A stretch of DNA of 64,000 nt. Origin: Fomes fomentarius (lineage: Eukaryota > Basidiomycota > Agaricomycetes > Polyporales > Polyporaceae). A model generated the notes under the pieces. It was not told the DNA's origin. It saw nothing but the letters and a program-made list of their open reading frames with translations, and searched no databases. Positions 23,038 through 37,849 of the stretch are shown piece by piece. Numbering within the stretch: position 1 is the stretch's first letter; the number at the start of each line of letters is the position of its first letter. A program made the position numbers and the translations under genes. Location: assembly GCA_022606135.1 (NCBI GenBank), contig JABYQN010000006.1, forward strand, positions 992,001 through 1,056,000, given 5' to 3'.

Positions 23038-23582
23038 CGTGGCTGCCTCTAGTGGAGGGGGCGAGTGGACGAGGGGCGCGGCATACAAGTTATAGGTAGG
23101 AGGGATTCAGGATCAAGAAGGGTTGTGCTGGGTGGCCCCCTGTGCGACATGTCAAGATGACCGAGAGCGAGAGAGCGCCCCTGTCGCCGCCCGCCGACAT
23201 TCTCGTTGCCTTGTCCGCTCTGCACGTGCTCCACCAGAGTCCCTTTAAGGCTTTCCGGGACCGTCATCGTCGGCCTGCCACCGACGCCCGCAACCCTGCA
23301 TCTACATCACGTATTACACCCACTATCACCAATCCTCATCTCCGCCCCTTCCACTCACACACAGTCAATGCCGGGTCGATGCTGATGCGCAGTATCATGA
23401 CAATGTTACCTGTACTTCGTAGCATGTGTATAAGTACATCGGACGGTTTCCAACAGCAACTGTTACTACATCTCCGACTTCTCCGACCAATGTTGATTTT
23501 GAACCATGACACAGATGTCGCACGGGTGCCAGTACTAGTGGCTGGCAACCATTCCTCCTTCCGCCGACCCTCCACGACACCT
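23038..23582. other. Intergenic region between LEU1 3' end and the CUE-like gene start
   Basis: About 545 nt. It holds the promoter of the minus-strand CUE-like gene and the LEU1 3' UTR. A long plus-strand open frame crossing this region into LEU1 is an antisense shadow. Confidence 0.5.
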
Positions 23583-26417
23583 TCACCAGTCCGGGATCTT
23601 GGTCGTCTGCTTCGGCGCAGCCGAGATCGGTATTTTCTTCCCTCTGTAGCCAAACCCATCCAGCCACGGCCACGTCTGACTTCTGCGCCCCTCAAACTCC
23701 TCGATCGTCGCCGCGCGCTGCAACGTGAGCGCTATGTCGTCCAGTCCGTTCAAGAGACAGTGGCGACGGAAGGGGTCAACCGTGAACGAGAACGCGGGCT
23801 TCCCGCTAGCGCGACGGATTTCCTGTTGCTCCAGGTCGACCTCTAGCTCAAGACCCTGCTCCGCCTCCTCCGCGAGCTCCCGACACTGCTCCTCCGTGAG
23901 GATCACGGGCAGCATACCGTTTTGGAGCGTATTATTCTTGAAGATATCCGCGAAACTGGGCGCAATAACGCACATGATACCAAAGTCCTTCCTGCAAATC
24001 ACAGCAAAGTCAGATCTGACCCAACTCAGCGGCTAGGTACCGGAGACATACAAAGCCCATGGCGCGTGCTCGCGCGAGCTACCGCAGCCAAAGTTGTGCT
24101 TGTCGCAGACCAAGATCTTCGCGCGGGTGTATGGTTCCCGGTTGAGCACAAAGTCTGTCGGCTGTCCGTCCGGACCGAAACGCAAGTTCGCAAACAGCGC
24201 GTTCTTCAGACCCGTCCTCTTCAGCACCTTCAGAAATCGCGCGGGTGTAATCATATCCGTGTCGATGTTCTCAATGTGCAGCGGCGCGGCAATGCCCTTG
24301 AGCACGATGAACTTCGCGACCTTCGACGACGACTCGGTCGCAGGCAGTGGCTTCTCCACGGCGGGTACAGTGACACCGGTAGCATTCGTCGGTTCGGGAG
24401 GAGGAAGGACGGGATCGGTCAGGAACTCGGCCGGGCTCATGAGCTTCAATTTCGGGCCAGACGCGATCTTCGCTTCCGCTTCTGCGCCCAGGAACTTACG
24501 GACGTCCGTCAGCTTGCCTGTTAGGGCAGCCGCAGCGGCCATGGCGGGGCTAACGAGGTGGGTACGTCCGCCCGGGCCCTGACGGCCCTCGAAGTTGCGG
24601 TTGCTTGTGCTCGCGCACCTCTCTCCAGGAGAGAGCTGGTCCTCGTTCATTCCTAGACACATTGAGCAACCGGCCTCACGCCAGTCGAAGCCCGCACGCT
24701 TGAAGATAGCGTCAAGCCCCTCTGCCTCGGCCTGCTGCTTGATAAGACCTGAACCTGGAACTACCATGGCGTACACTCCCTCGGGAACGTGCGCATTGAG
24801 ACCTGCGGTGAGGATGATCTTCGCGGCTGAACGGAGATCCTCGATACGGGAATTTGTGCAGGAGCCAATGAAGACCTTGTCAATCTTGAGATCCTCCATC
24901 GGGGTATTCGGAGCGAGACCCATATACTTCAGCGCACGCTCGACCGCAGCACGCTTGTCGGGGTCCGTGAAGTTGGCGGGGTCGGGAACCTTGCCAGTGA
25001 TCGGCCTGACATCCTGCGGCGACGTGCCCCAAGTGACAGTCGGGACGATATCCTCGCCACGGATGTTGACCTCGATGTCGAACTTGGCTCCCTCGTCCGT
25101 CTTCAGGGTCCGCCAATACGCCTCGGCGCGGTCCCAGGTCTCGCCCTTCGGCGCGAGCGGGCGGTTGCGGAGGTAATTGAAAGTGACCTCGTCGGGTGCA
25201 ATCATGCCTGCGCGCGCACCACCCTCGATACTCATGTTGCACATACTCATCCGCGCCTCCATGCTGAAATTCCGGACGACAGATCCAGCGAACTCGATGA
25301 CGCAGCCAGTACCACCGGCGGTACCGATGGTGCCAATGATGTGGAGGACGACATCCTTCGAGGTGACGCCTTCGCTCAGAGTACCCTCAACAGTCACTCG
25401 CATGTTTTTCGCCTTCTTCTGGAGGAGAGTTTGGGTGGCCAGGACATGCTCGACCTCGGATGTTCCGATACCGAAGGCTAGGGAACCAAACGCGCCATGT
25501 GCTGTGAACATGTAGTGTTAGGAGGAAGCGCGGAACGGAGCATTATTGATACATTACTTGATGTGTGAGAGTCTCCGCAAACACAAGTGATACCAGGGAG
25601 CTAGGAAGATATAAGCTACGTCCAGCAGTTACTTTCGCAAAGAGATGACTCACAGTGAAACCCTCTTCAGGACCAATGACATGGACAATACCTTGCCGCC
25701 TATCGGTCATACCGAAGTAGGTGAGGCCAAACGCCTTCACGTTTTCCTCGAGGGTGGTACATTGCGCGCGAGAGTCGGGCTGCGTAACAAAGTTTGTGAC
25801 AGTAGTGAAGTTTTTGCGCGAGGAGGTACTGTTCGTCGATATAAGTCAGAATTGGTGCGGATGCGCAGCGCGCAACAGAGTGCGATGACGTCAAGAGAAC
25901 TGAATGCATGGGAGGAATGAACAGAATAAGAGGCGGCGTTGGGGGAAGAAGAGTGGTTTTGGGGTAGAGCACAAGAATAGTAAATCATTGAACGGGGTAC
26001 TCACGGGATATTGTGGTCTACCGTCGCGAGAGTGCAATCGGGACGGCGAACGGGGCGCCCTGCAGTACGCCTAAAAGACCCGCCCATGTGAGCCAACCTT
26101 ACGAGCCACACAGAGTATCTCCAAGACACTCACAGTCCCTCAAAAGCTTGCGGGCTCGTCACCTCGTGGACCAGATGCCTGCGGAACGCGGTGTTCGGTC
26201 AGCATACTCCAGTCAAATTCGCTTAGCGAGAGTAGAGACGCACCGGTCGATGTAGATGAGCGCGAGGCCGTTCTCATCTACTTCGCTGTGAATGAGGAGT
26301 GTGAGTGCGCAATTTCGGAATTTGCGAACACACGCATAGTTGGAAGTGAACGTACATGACATGATCGTCCCAGATCTTGTCGTAAAGCGTCCTCGGTTGG
26401 GGGACAGGCGCTGGCAT
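23583..26417 (-). CDS. LEU1: 3-isopropylmalate dehydratase (fused LeuC-LeuD isomerase)
   Basis: Second step of leucine biosynthesis: isomerises 2-isopropylmalate to 3-isopropylmalate with a [4Fe-4S] cluster, in the cytosol in fungi. The 5' end is split into many small exons from the start at 26417: [83 protein letters not shown] and [15 protein letters not shown] long exon (about 24033-25510) follows, with [20 protein letters not shown], the cluster regions [19 protein letters not shown] and [20 protein letters not shown], then [18 protein letters not shown]. The LeuD swivel domain follows in the same chain ([60 protein letters not shown]) to the stop at 23583. The fused layout is standard for fungal Leu1 (about 770 aa). 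Cluster cysteines are present and nothing is broken. Confidence 0.96.
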
Positions 26418-27109
26418 GGTTATGCTTTCGGTCTTGGTGACAGGTGCAGCAGCAGAGGAGGGGTATGTATGCAGATGGACGAAGAGCAGGCGGGATAAAT
26501 AGCCCCCCTATCCAGGAGTACGCGATTTGTGTCTGACTCGATATACATAGATTGCGGGGTAGACTATATAGATCCCGGCCGATTAGGACCGAAAGTCGCT
26601 AGATGAAATCATCCCTCCCTGATTGGCTTCGCCAGTACTTACGTCGTCCAAGTCACCTGGGTCTTTCGTCATAGTTTTGGGACTCTGTGATTAATAGATA
26701 CGCTATACACTTTCAGGCACTGGATGAGCATGTTAGAGAACTAGGTACATAGTATCGATATGAGAGTAGAGTTAACTCACTGACCCACCTCCTGACCCGA
26801 GCATGACTATACAACCTCAATCTAATCACGTACCAGGAGGCGGGAATCAAGGACTCTATTATGACGCGTTTTCTGATCGACGACACTTCAGTATGCTGTA
26901 GCCTGTGAGAAACGCGAACACTATATTGACCTATCGATACATCGTGATCTTTCCTACCGTCTACATCATCTATCCGCAACAAAAGTGAGGAGGTGAAAAC
27001 GGAGAAATCAATGCTACTGACTAGTTATACTCCAGTACATCGATCCCAAATAATCTAGAAGCACCGGGGAGCGAACCCACGCATGTCAAGCAAGGGTTGT
27101 ACACAGCTT
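26418..27109. other. Intergenic region, LEU1 promoter and EFM6 3' end
   Basis: About 690 nt upstream of LEU1. I looked for a Leu3-type CCGG-N2-CCGG site and did not find a clean one. No gene seen. Confidence 0.5.
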
Positions 27110-28088
<979 letters not shown>

Positions 28089-28549
28089 GGTGGTGGGTTG
28101 ATCCGGTGAGGAACGTGGGCGACGCGAGGGAGTTGGGGTGCACTGGAGCCTGGAGGCAATAAGATAGGACAGATCGAGTCCAGAGCGAGCAGAGGACACG
28201 AGGAAAGCAAGTGAGCTGAGCAATGGATTGCCGCGTGCCGACGCGTCCATTGAATAAAACGATTCGCGCGTAAAGTGGCCCAACCCTCGCGTATTCCTCT
28301 GACAAGCATCTACCAGAGCCGACTCTCACGGCGCTGCTTTATCTACTCCCTCTGCCTGCCACCACGCCTCATCCCTCTCTTGCCTTTCCTCGTCGTCGTA
28401 CGCAGCGTCCACGGTCAGTCCTGCCCTCCGAAACGCTCGACTAAGGCTAACTTCGCCTTAGCTTGTTGTGCCAGTAGCGCTACCTCCTCTTCCTCTTCCA
28501 AGCCTCCGTCTTTCCTTCTATCCCTGATTTACGACCCACACGAACCATA
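28089..28549. promoter_or_regulatory. Shared divergent promoter, EFM6 / CBM48 gene
   Basis: About 460 nt between two divergent start codons. It is pyrimidine-rich on the plus strand towards 28320-28540, as is common just upstream of fungal start codons. No specific binding site was identified. Confidence 0.4.
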
Positions 28550-29923
28550 ATGTCCGAATTCTACAAGGCTACCTTCCGCTGGTGAGTACACAACACATCT
28601 GACGATCTTCGATCGTACCTGAGACACCTTCAACGCAGGCCGCACCCCGACGCCTCCGACGTCATCGTCACTGGCTCCTTCGACGGCGTACGTGCAATCT
28701 CTCCTCCGTGGTCGCCCCGCTCGCGCCCCCTTCTCCAGACTACAAGTCCGTATGCTAACGTCATAACCGCAGTGGTCATGTTCGCACCACCTCACCAAAA
28801 CACCCACCGGCTCCTTCGAGGGCACTGTCGACATATCGTGGTCCGACAAGGTTTCCTACAAATACATCGTCGATGGCAGATGGACCACTACTGACGACCA
28901 GCCGACCGAACTCGACCCCGTGGGCAACCTCAACAATGTCTTCCGCGCACCCGCCCGCCCTGAGCCTGAGCCCACCCGCGCCCCGGCGTCCGCACCGAAG
29001 ACCGTGATTGAGCCCGAGACGACCAACGCGACGGGTCGGAACACAGTTGGCGCGGTGAATGGCATTCTTGGGACGGCGAAACAGGCGGCGGTGGACTCGG
29101 TGGAGGTACTCGCGCCCGGTACTGCTGAGACCCCGGTGCCAACTCCGGCTGTTCAAGTGCGTACCCCGTTTTCCTCGTTCCTATCATTCATCTCAGTTTC
29201 GAATGTCAATGTCAGACCCCTGCTACTGCACCGGACCCGGAACCGACTCCCATCTCCGCGCCCGCAGAGTCCGTGATTGAGACCGCGAGTACTCCATCCG
29301 AGCCTACCCCTGTTGCGCCCTTTGTCCCCGTCCCCGTCCTCCCTTTAAGCACAGAGTCCACTACCGATGCTGCAACCACACCAGTTGCCGATGTCTCCGA
29401 GACGAAGCCGCTCGATATCGCTATCGTCGAGGACAGCGCAACCGCTGCGACGGCCGTAGTGCCAGCACCCGATGCCCCCGCTTCAGAGGAGAAACCCTCC
29501 ACGCACGTCCCCGCGACCACGAACGGCACGACCGAGGAAAGCCCTGCGACGAACGGCGTTGGTCCAGCCGAAGAAAATGCCACCGCTACTAGCACGAACG
29601 GCACGCCTGTGTCCCCGCCAAAGCCCGCTACGAACGGCTCGACGACCAAGGCCGCGACTGTGAACGGCAAGGGCACGACGCCGACGAAGGAGAAGAAGAT
29701 GCGCTTCCCCTCGCTCTCCTCGCGGCATTCGCGCACACGCTCGTCCCTCGAGTCAGGTGCGAGTGCGAGTGCGAGCGAGCTGGGCGTGAAGGTGAAGGAG
29801 ACGAACGGGAAGGAGACGGTCTCGAGCCGCTTCACGAGCACGCAGAGGCAGAAGCGGCGGACGAGCCTGTTTGGCAAGCTCAAAGATGTGTTCTCGCATC
29901 CGAAAAACGACGCCTCGGCATGA
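28550..29923 (+). CDS. CBM48/AMPK-type glycogen-binding domain protein, Mdg1/Crp1-like
   Basis: Four exons (28550-28581, 28639-28687, 28773-29156, 29216-29923) sum to exactly 391 codons (390 aa). Residues 1-85 form a CBM48 beta-sandwich: MSEFYKATFRWPHPDASDVI, VTGSFDGWS, KVSYKYIVDGRWTTTDDQPT. Domains of this type bind glycogen in AMPK beta subunits. In yeast the related Crp1 and Mdg1 carry the same N-terminal domain on a long disordered tail; Crp1 binds cruciform DNA and Mdg1 acts in pheromone signalling. Here the tail is Thr/Ala/Pro/Asn-rich and low in complexity, and ends in a basic motif (SSRFTSTQRQKRRTSLFGKL, KDVFSHPK). No kinase-binding C-terminal domain of true AMPK beta is present, so it is not Gal83/Sip. 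Function uncertain. Confidence 0.85.
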
Positions 29924-30462
29924 GCGTGCGGGGCGTTAGCTCGCTTGGCTTTGCTGAGGGTTCATTGGCCGCTGCTCGAGGCCCGGAGGATGGCGCACAC
30001 GGTACGGGGACGGGGACGGGGACATCTACCACCACCACCATCATCATCATCATCGATCTACTCATGTGTTCTACGATATAGACTTCTCATGACTGGCTGC
30101 CATATTATTGCTTCGCATTCACTTCATATGCTTTCATTTCGCCCGCATCGCCCGGCGCCTGTATATAACTAGCTGTTCTGTATTGTATCCTTCGTAGGTA
30201 GTTTTCCCCGATGTGACTCGCTGAATGCATCGTTTGCATATTAGCTTGCAGACTTTCGGCGATGGTCCTCCGCAACAGAAAATACCGCTAAAGGGCAGAG
30301 AATCACAGTTGCACCTGAGCTGATCACTCTAGAGAGTGGTGCCACGAGATGAGAGAGGGGTATATGCCATCAAGATTCCTTTCAAGGCTTGGAAGCAGGA
30401 GAAGACATTCACGAGGTACAGTACAAGAAATCTAGCAGTACGTACACACCCCGGCCATCTCA
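29924..30462. other. Convergent 3' region with simple repeats
   Basis: About 540 nt between two convergent genes. Around 30000-30055 there are four GGGGAC-like units followed by (CCA)n and (TCA)n triplet runs. No gene seen. Confidence 0.5.
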
Positions 30463-33400
30463 CTAGGTCGCGGCCACGCGGCTGCCCTTTTTCTCCACCC
30501 TCCACTCCTTGAAGATGCCGTCCAGGCTCTTGTAAATCAGGTGCGAAGGCAGGCTCCGGATGATCTCACCCACGCGCTCCTCAGCCTCGGCCTTGCCCTT
30601 GTCCGCCGCCGCCTTCTTCGCGTAATCGACGGTGAGGCGGAAGATGGCCAGGACGGCGAGCGAGACGTGTGTTTGCTGGGCACCGTGTGCGGACCCAGGC
30701 GAGAGCGCGGAGAGGAGGGGACCAGATATCGACGGCGGTGTGATCGGCGCGTTCTGCGTGAACGTGGAGCGTTCACCCCGGACGAGGCGGAGCAGGATCT
30801 CGAGGATGTTGTCTGTCTCGGCCATGTGCGTACGGAGGAAGCGTTGGCGCTCGGAGGGTTGGCCGACGTTGGAGTTGCTGGCCCATGATTCCAGGAGGGT
30901 CCAGATCGTCGGAGCCTGTAGTTACTGATAAGCATTGCAATCATGGTGTATGTGAAGCTACGAAGCGTGCGTACTGGATCAGGGTCAGCGACCTCCACTC
31001 TTTTCTCCCAGCCATCGGCAGCGTCGCCAGCGACCCAAAACATCCTTCCAAACATACTCCTGAGCCACTCCTGTACGTCGCCAGTCTTAACCCAACGGGG
31101 TTCAGACAACGGTTTCTCCTTGTCCAGGTACAGCACAAGTTGGATCTCAGTTGGGATGGCGGCTTTCCAGAGAGGGGGAACGGTCCGGTCGTTGTCCAAC
31201 TGCTCATTGAGCTCGAGGGAAATATAGGTACTCTCTTCAGAGCAACCTTCCATCTACATTGGGAATGGTCAAATTCATGTCCCCGAGTCGCAAATATACA
31301 TTAACACTCACAGCGATTCCCTTAAATCCACCGCGCTCGTCAGCCATCAGCGATATAGTGACTTCGACTCGGCCTTCAGCCCTGAAGACTTTCAGTTTAG
31401 GCACCACCTCCGCATCAATGACAAGCCTCCTCGTAGCACCAGCATACGAAACAGACAACCGATTCGCGGACGGAATCTTTTCTCCCAGAACATTGGTGGT
31501 GGCCGACCCGCCAGGCGCTGCGGAGCTAGCATTTTCGCCCCCGTACACATTCTCGTCTCCGAGCTGGGTGGCAGGCTGTGTAGCCTCATAATCCTGGTGC
31601 TCGGCGGAGTCGCCACCATCGATGATAGTAGAAGCATAAGAAGATGCTTCAGCGTGCTCTTGGTTAAGATCCGCAACGGTCGATGCAATGGAGTCCATTG
31701 CCTGCAGGGGCCTAGCACCAGAGCGTGGACCGGGCTGCGCAGCATCAGCACTTGGACCCGCGCTCTGCGTGGAAAGGTTAACGGGAACCGAATCTGCAGG
31801 AGGGACATTCTCCCCAGACGGGTGAGCAGGAGGTGTAGAGGAGACGGTCTCTTGGGAATTCTGGTTCGTGTTATCCTGCGTGGCGGCCGCGGCAGCGCCG
31901 CCTTCGGGATGCTCCTGAGAGCCTGAAGGCGCGTCGGCATAGCCGTTGCCATTGACCAGAGGAGGGTCCGTGTGATCATGAGGCGCGTAGCTCGTGTAAT
32001 GCTCGTCATCAGGGTCAACTTCGGAGCCCTGCGCATCCTCGTCGCCCATCGCGTTTTCACCGTCGTGTCCATCCCTTTGCATGTACTCATTGCCTTCAAA
32101 TGATAAAAGAGCCAATATCAGTGGTGCGAACGAGGTCGTGTGGATGGTCTCATCCACACATGCGCGGTCTCAGTGATGGACGGACGCTTACCATAGTCTC
32201 CGTCACCGGCCTCGCCGCCATCCAGGAAGTTCTCGACTTCGCTGACATGCAGATTCTCAGCGCCGTCACCGTCCTCTTCGCCAATGGCAGCCATCAACCA
32301 ATCGCCCTCGCTCGTCGTTTCAGCGACGCTCGGGGCTACGCTATCACGGCCAATACCCTCATAATCCCCACCAGCATCCAGACCAGAGCCATGAGGCGGG
32401 GGTGGGGGAGCTCCCCGACCCTCCTCGTAATCGCCATCATCATCCAGCTTCTTGCGCTTTCCTTTGCGCGCATTAGAAACAGAAGAGCCAGAGCCATAGC
32501 TAGACTGAGAAATGGGATGCGCGTCATCAGGAGAAACGGGAGTGTGGAAGTACATCCGGACCCGCGAGGGAGGCGGAGGAAGCAATGCTTCAATTTCCGC
32601 TTTCACGGAGGACGCATCAACAGCAGGAGCAGCGGGAACAGTAGTTGCGACGTCCGAGCCAGTGCTGGCACCCTCAGCATTCGCTGTAGAGGTTCCATCA
32701 GATGGCTGGACGGCCGGAGCCGCGTCAGAAGGAATAGGTGTCGCGGCGGCCTCGCCTTTGACTGTAGGTGCGACAGCCTCAGGCAATGTCCCCCAATGCC
32801 AATCGAGATGGGGGATCTTGAGCCCCACGATTTTAAAGTCTGTCAGCGTCCGCTTATTCTCGTCTCTCTTACCGGATGAGAAACTTCCAGACGCGGTGCT
32901 GATGTTGTCACGGCCGCTCGCAGACACAGAGTCATGACGGCCTCCACGATTGGAATGGTTGTATCCCCCACGACCACGGAAGGACGAATGCGACTGGTTC
33001 TGATGGTGATTGTTGTTGTGGTAGTTTTGCTGCTGTTGGTACGGCTGATGTTGCTGACTATGCGAATAGCCTTGATTGTTGAAGGACCCGCCACCGCGCC
33101 GATTGTCTCTGTTGCCGAAGCCGCGACTCGAGCCTTGACCACGGAAGCTGCTACCTCCTTGGTTGCCGCCGCCACGCCCACCCATATTGTTGTAACTTCC
33201 GCCTCCACGACCGCGACCCGTGCCTCTGTTCATACCCGTTGAGCCACCGCGACCTCGTCCCGACAAGTTTCCTCCACGCCCACCCTGATAGCCACCGCGA
33301 CCACCCGACTGTGGACCATCGCGTCCAAATGATCCCTGATTCGGGCCCGGGCCGTATCCGCCTTGCTGTTGCATCGGTGGTGGTGGTGGAGGCTGGAACT

Positions 33401-34064
33401 GCGATTGAGGAGGTGGAGGTCCGCGTTGCTGATTAGGCCCATCGAATCGCTGACGCTTTGCGGGAGGGAACTGCTGGGGAGAAGCGTGGTGTGCATTGTG
33501 CTGGCGGTTCGGGCGATGTTGCTGCTGCTGCTGCTGGGGGAAAAACCCCTGAGGCTGCTGAAAGGGCTGGGGTGCGCCCTGCTGGAACGGTACAGGAGGG
33601 ACGGCTTGTGTGACGGCTTGGGCAGCGGCGGCGTGAGGGACGTAGGGTTGCTGGTACGCCCCTGCTTGGGGCTGGTAGGGACTATATTGGGCTTGCGCCT
33701 GTGGGGGAGGGGGAGGCGGCTGGACAACAGGAGGGGGAGGTTGGTAGTGTTGCTGTGGTTGCTGCGCCTGTCGCTGCTGCTGTTGCTGTTGCCAATTCGC
33801 ACCATAACCATAATTTGCATACAATTGAGCTTGGTCAGCGGGGCGAGCGGCGGCAGCGGCAGCGGCAGCTTGTTGCTGAGCTGTTTGTGACGCATTCCAT
33901 TGCGCCCCGTACGCGCTAGCAGCGCTGGATTGCGCCTGAGCGGCGGCGGCAGCAGCCCAATAGGCAGAGTAATCGGGTTGCGCGGGTTGGGGTGGGGGAG
34001 GTCCGGGAGGAAGAGGAGGTTGCTGGGGAGTGTATGCTGCTGTCGCGAATGGATTCTTGTTCAT
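30463..34064 (-). CDS. RGG/prion-like low-complexity protein, probable RNA-associated
   Basis: Read leftward from MNKNPFATAAYTPQQPPLPP at 34064. The first exon encodes about 640 residues: a Gln/Ala/Pro/Tyr-rich prion-like segment, a Gly/Arg region with many RGG repeats (for example GRGGYQGGRGGNLSGRGRGG) and an Asn/His/Gln-rich stretch. Then comes a short ordered-looking block (TLTDFKIVGLKIPHLDWHWG), an acidic region and a GKRKKLDDDGDYEEG motif. Later exons carry an acidic Asn/Ala-rich stretch, then RLVIDAEVVPKLKVFRAEGR, EVTISLMADERGGFKG and a helical C-terminus (PLWKAAIPTEIQLVLYLDKE, DNILEILLRLVRGERSTF) ending SRVAAT at 30463. Roughly 1,200 aa. The composition suggests binding to RNA and phase separation; that is inference. 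I do not recognise the ordered C-terminal part. Exon joins after 32120 were read by eye only. Confidence 0.75.
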
Positions 34065-34430
34065 TGTTGGAGGTGTCGTCTATGACCACAGAGATGTAGG
34101 ATACGAGAGAGAAGAGAGACAACGAGTACGAGCAATATGAGGGAGTAGAGTATGGATAACTTTTGGCCGATGTGGTGGCGACTGGGAGCAAGCACAGCGG
34201 ACCAAATCGTGCATCCCGGCCGAAGGTCGTGACTAGCCGTGTCGTCACGTAAAAGGCCAATTGTAACGCTCTCAATTCGGAGCCACTTGGCGTGAGTCTC
34301 AACCTGTCCCAAAATCATCTCAAGACATCCCAATGCATAGGAGATGGTATGAATATACAGAATAGAATGATACGCGTGCAATGATAGCAGAAGTAAAGCG
34401 CAAGGGAGGAAAACCCATGTACTGCTACGC
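34065..34430. other. Intergenic region between KRR1 3' end and the RGG gene start
   Basis: About 365 nt. It holds the promoter of the RGG gene and the 3' UTR of KRR1. No other feature seen. Confidence 0.5.
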
Positions 34431-36035
<1,605 letters not shown>

Positions 36036-36897
36036 ATCTTAACCTCGGCAACCAGGGTATGTAGGAGAAGCTGGAGGCCGTCGAGCAAAGTAGTAGATGA
36101 AGGTGAACACTCCCCGGGCCGACGGTCAGGCCAAAATTCACAGAACAGACGCGCATTAAGCGCCCATTGTACTCGTAACTTTCACCCAGAAATATGAAGG
36201 ACGCAGGCCTGACAGTGGCCTGACGCAAACTCTTAGACTGCATAAATAATATCAAGTGTGGCCCAATATCTGGTCACTCTCGGTACTGACATAGCGGAGG
36301 TAGCATTCGCGAGAAACCCTCACACCCACATGCTGAGCATACATACACACATGAAAGCCTCATAATTATGCGCAACATATCTCGCCCAGGAAACGTACGT
36401 TGACCTTCACCCGCTTCCTTGCTCTTGTAACTGGCCAACCATCCTATCAGGTTGCTCGCGGTCTCAGTTAGACTTTCTCTAGCTTTGAGTGCCTCACTCA
36501 CGTATTGTAGCACATGTAGAGGCTGCCATCTGAACCCCAACAACTCCGTAAAGGCTGAGGAGCCATGCTGCCGACCGTCGGCGAGCTCAAGTCACGAGGA
36601 CAGTGTCGCCATTGGCTATAGGTATCTCTGTAGAGGCAAAGGAATGTTCTACACGGACCTTGGAGGAGCTGGGTCGTAATTTGTTTGCGAACGCAATAGA
36701 AAGATCGGGCATGTATCATATGGTCTAGAGAAGTTAAACACAATGTTGTTGTACAGTTAGACGTGGGGCTCTTCGTCTCTCAAAGTGTATAGACAACATA
36801 CCGATTACATCCCAGGGTAATCTAGGACAACCTGCAAGACTTCTCACAGCAATAGTAGTCACAGATACAACAAGCGCAGTGCAAGAGCGCAGTAGGG
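36036..36897. other. Intergenic region between RPB8 3' end and KRR1 start
   Basis: About 860 nt. Minus-strand frames such as 36274-36543 show no domain. No gene supported. Confidence 0.5.
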
Positions 36898-37648
36898 TTA
36901 TCGACGGAGAAGTATGAATACAGGGTCGCCAAGTACAATGTTCGTCATATGTCTGTGCGATCCTGTAAGCGACATCAAGAGCCCGCCAAAGGACGCATAT
37001 GCAGTCCTGACGTATCGTTTCAGGATGGAATATAGAGCACATAGACAAACGATTACTTACACAATCTCCGTCGAACCACCGTCGAACCTGTATACCTTTG
37101 TCTCGTATGAGTCATATCATGGGAAAGCAAATGGTAATAGATAATGGGTTCTGCTGTGCAGCGAGGAAACACCACGAGATGACGACGCATAGCAAGGCAA
37201 GGACGGGAGAAACAGGAGGGGACGCGAATGTGCAGGCGACAGAAACATGTACAGGTACTACTCACCTTCCCATACATCACGTACTCATAGTCATCGTCCA
37301 GTCCCCTCCTCTTGACGTCTGGTCTCCACACATCCCTATCCTTCTCCTCGTCGTCCACAGCGCCGCTGGCCCTTGTGGTACGCGCGACAGAGATGAGGCA
37401 AGTGCGAGCGCGAATGACTGGTCTCTTTGTAGCGGGAAGAGCTCGACATTGTAGTCTAGCGTCAGTTCCATGTCGTAGTTTTTAGACCGACCATATAGAC
37501 GCGACACTGTAGCAAGCGAGCAGTCGGAAAGAGGATGCATGTGAGGACGGGGGGAGGGCGCACCTCGGTCAAACTTCTTGCCTTCCTTATCGACCTCGCT
37601 AATAGCGAATATGTCATCAAAAAGGACGTTGGAGGTGTTTGACGCCAT
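36898..37648 (-). CDS. RPB8: RNA polymerase I/II/III common subunit Rpb8 (RPABC3)
   Basis: Shared subunit of the three nuclear RNA polymerases, with an OB-like fold. Exons in order give MASNTSNVLFDDIFAISEVD with KEGKKFDR, VSRLYGRSKNYDMELTLDYN, VELFPLQRDQSFALALASSL, then KDRDVWRPDVKRRGLDDDYE, YVMYGK, VYRFDGGSTEI and AYASFGGLLMSLTGSHRHMT, ending DPVFILLRR at 36898. These blocks match Rpb8 from end to end. One join is problematic: LASSLSR and KDRDVWRP lie in different frames only about 40 nt apart (near 37340-37385). They can be joined only by a very short intron of 35 or 38 nt, or else the sequence carries a small indel. Head-to-head with the NCBP3-like gene, with only about 200 nt between starts. 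Confidence 0.93.
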
Positions 37649-37849
37649 CTGAGTTAGTCCTGGTCGGCGAAGGAAGTAGAAGGAAGTAGAAGGGGATCGT
37701 GGTGAGTGCAAGACTAGACCGGCTTGAGTTCGCGCCTGGTTCGCGCGTCCGCCTTCTTTGCCCGGTGCCGACTCGCCATACCAGGTCGCGCTTGTCTGTT
37801 GCTGCAGCCACTGGCACTTTATTGCTTCACCTCCGCCACCAAGACCACC
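37649..37849. promoter_or_regulatory. Compact divergent promoter, RPB8 / NCBP3-like gene
   Basis: Only 201 nt separate the two start codons, so the two genes almost certainly share promoter elements. No specific motif identified. Confidence 0.45.

Noticed and set aside
23142..23846. 234-codon plus-strand open frame over the LEU1 3' end
   Set aside because: It is antisense to confirmed LEU1 coding sequence, has Arg/Pro/Ser-biased composition and no domain; a shadow frame.
27056..27085. tRNA T-arm-like GGGTTCGCTCCC on the minus strand
   Set aside because: No matching acceptor stem, D-arm or anticodon arm within tRNA distance; the upstream sequence is EFM6 coding.
33230..33895. Long alternate frames on both strands inside the RGG gene
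   Set aside because: Produced by Gln/Gly/Pro-rich codon repeats of the real frame; no independent evidence.
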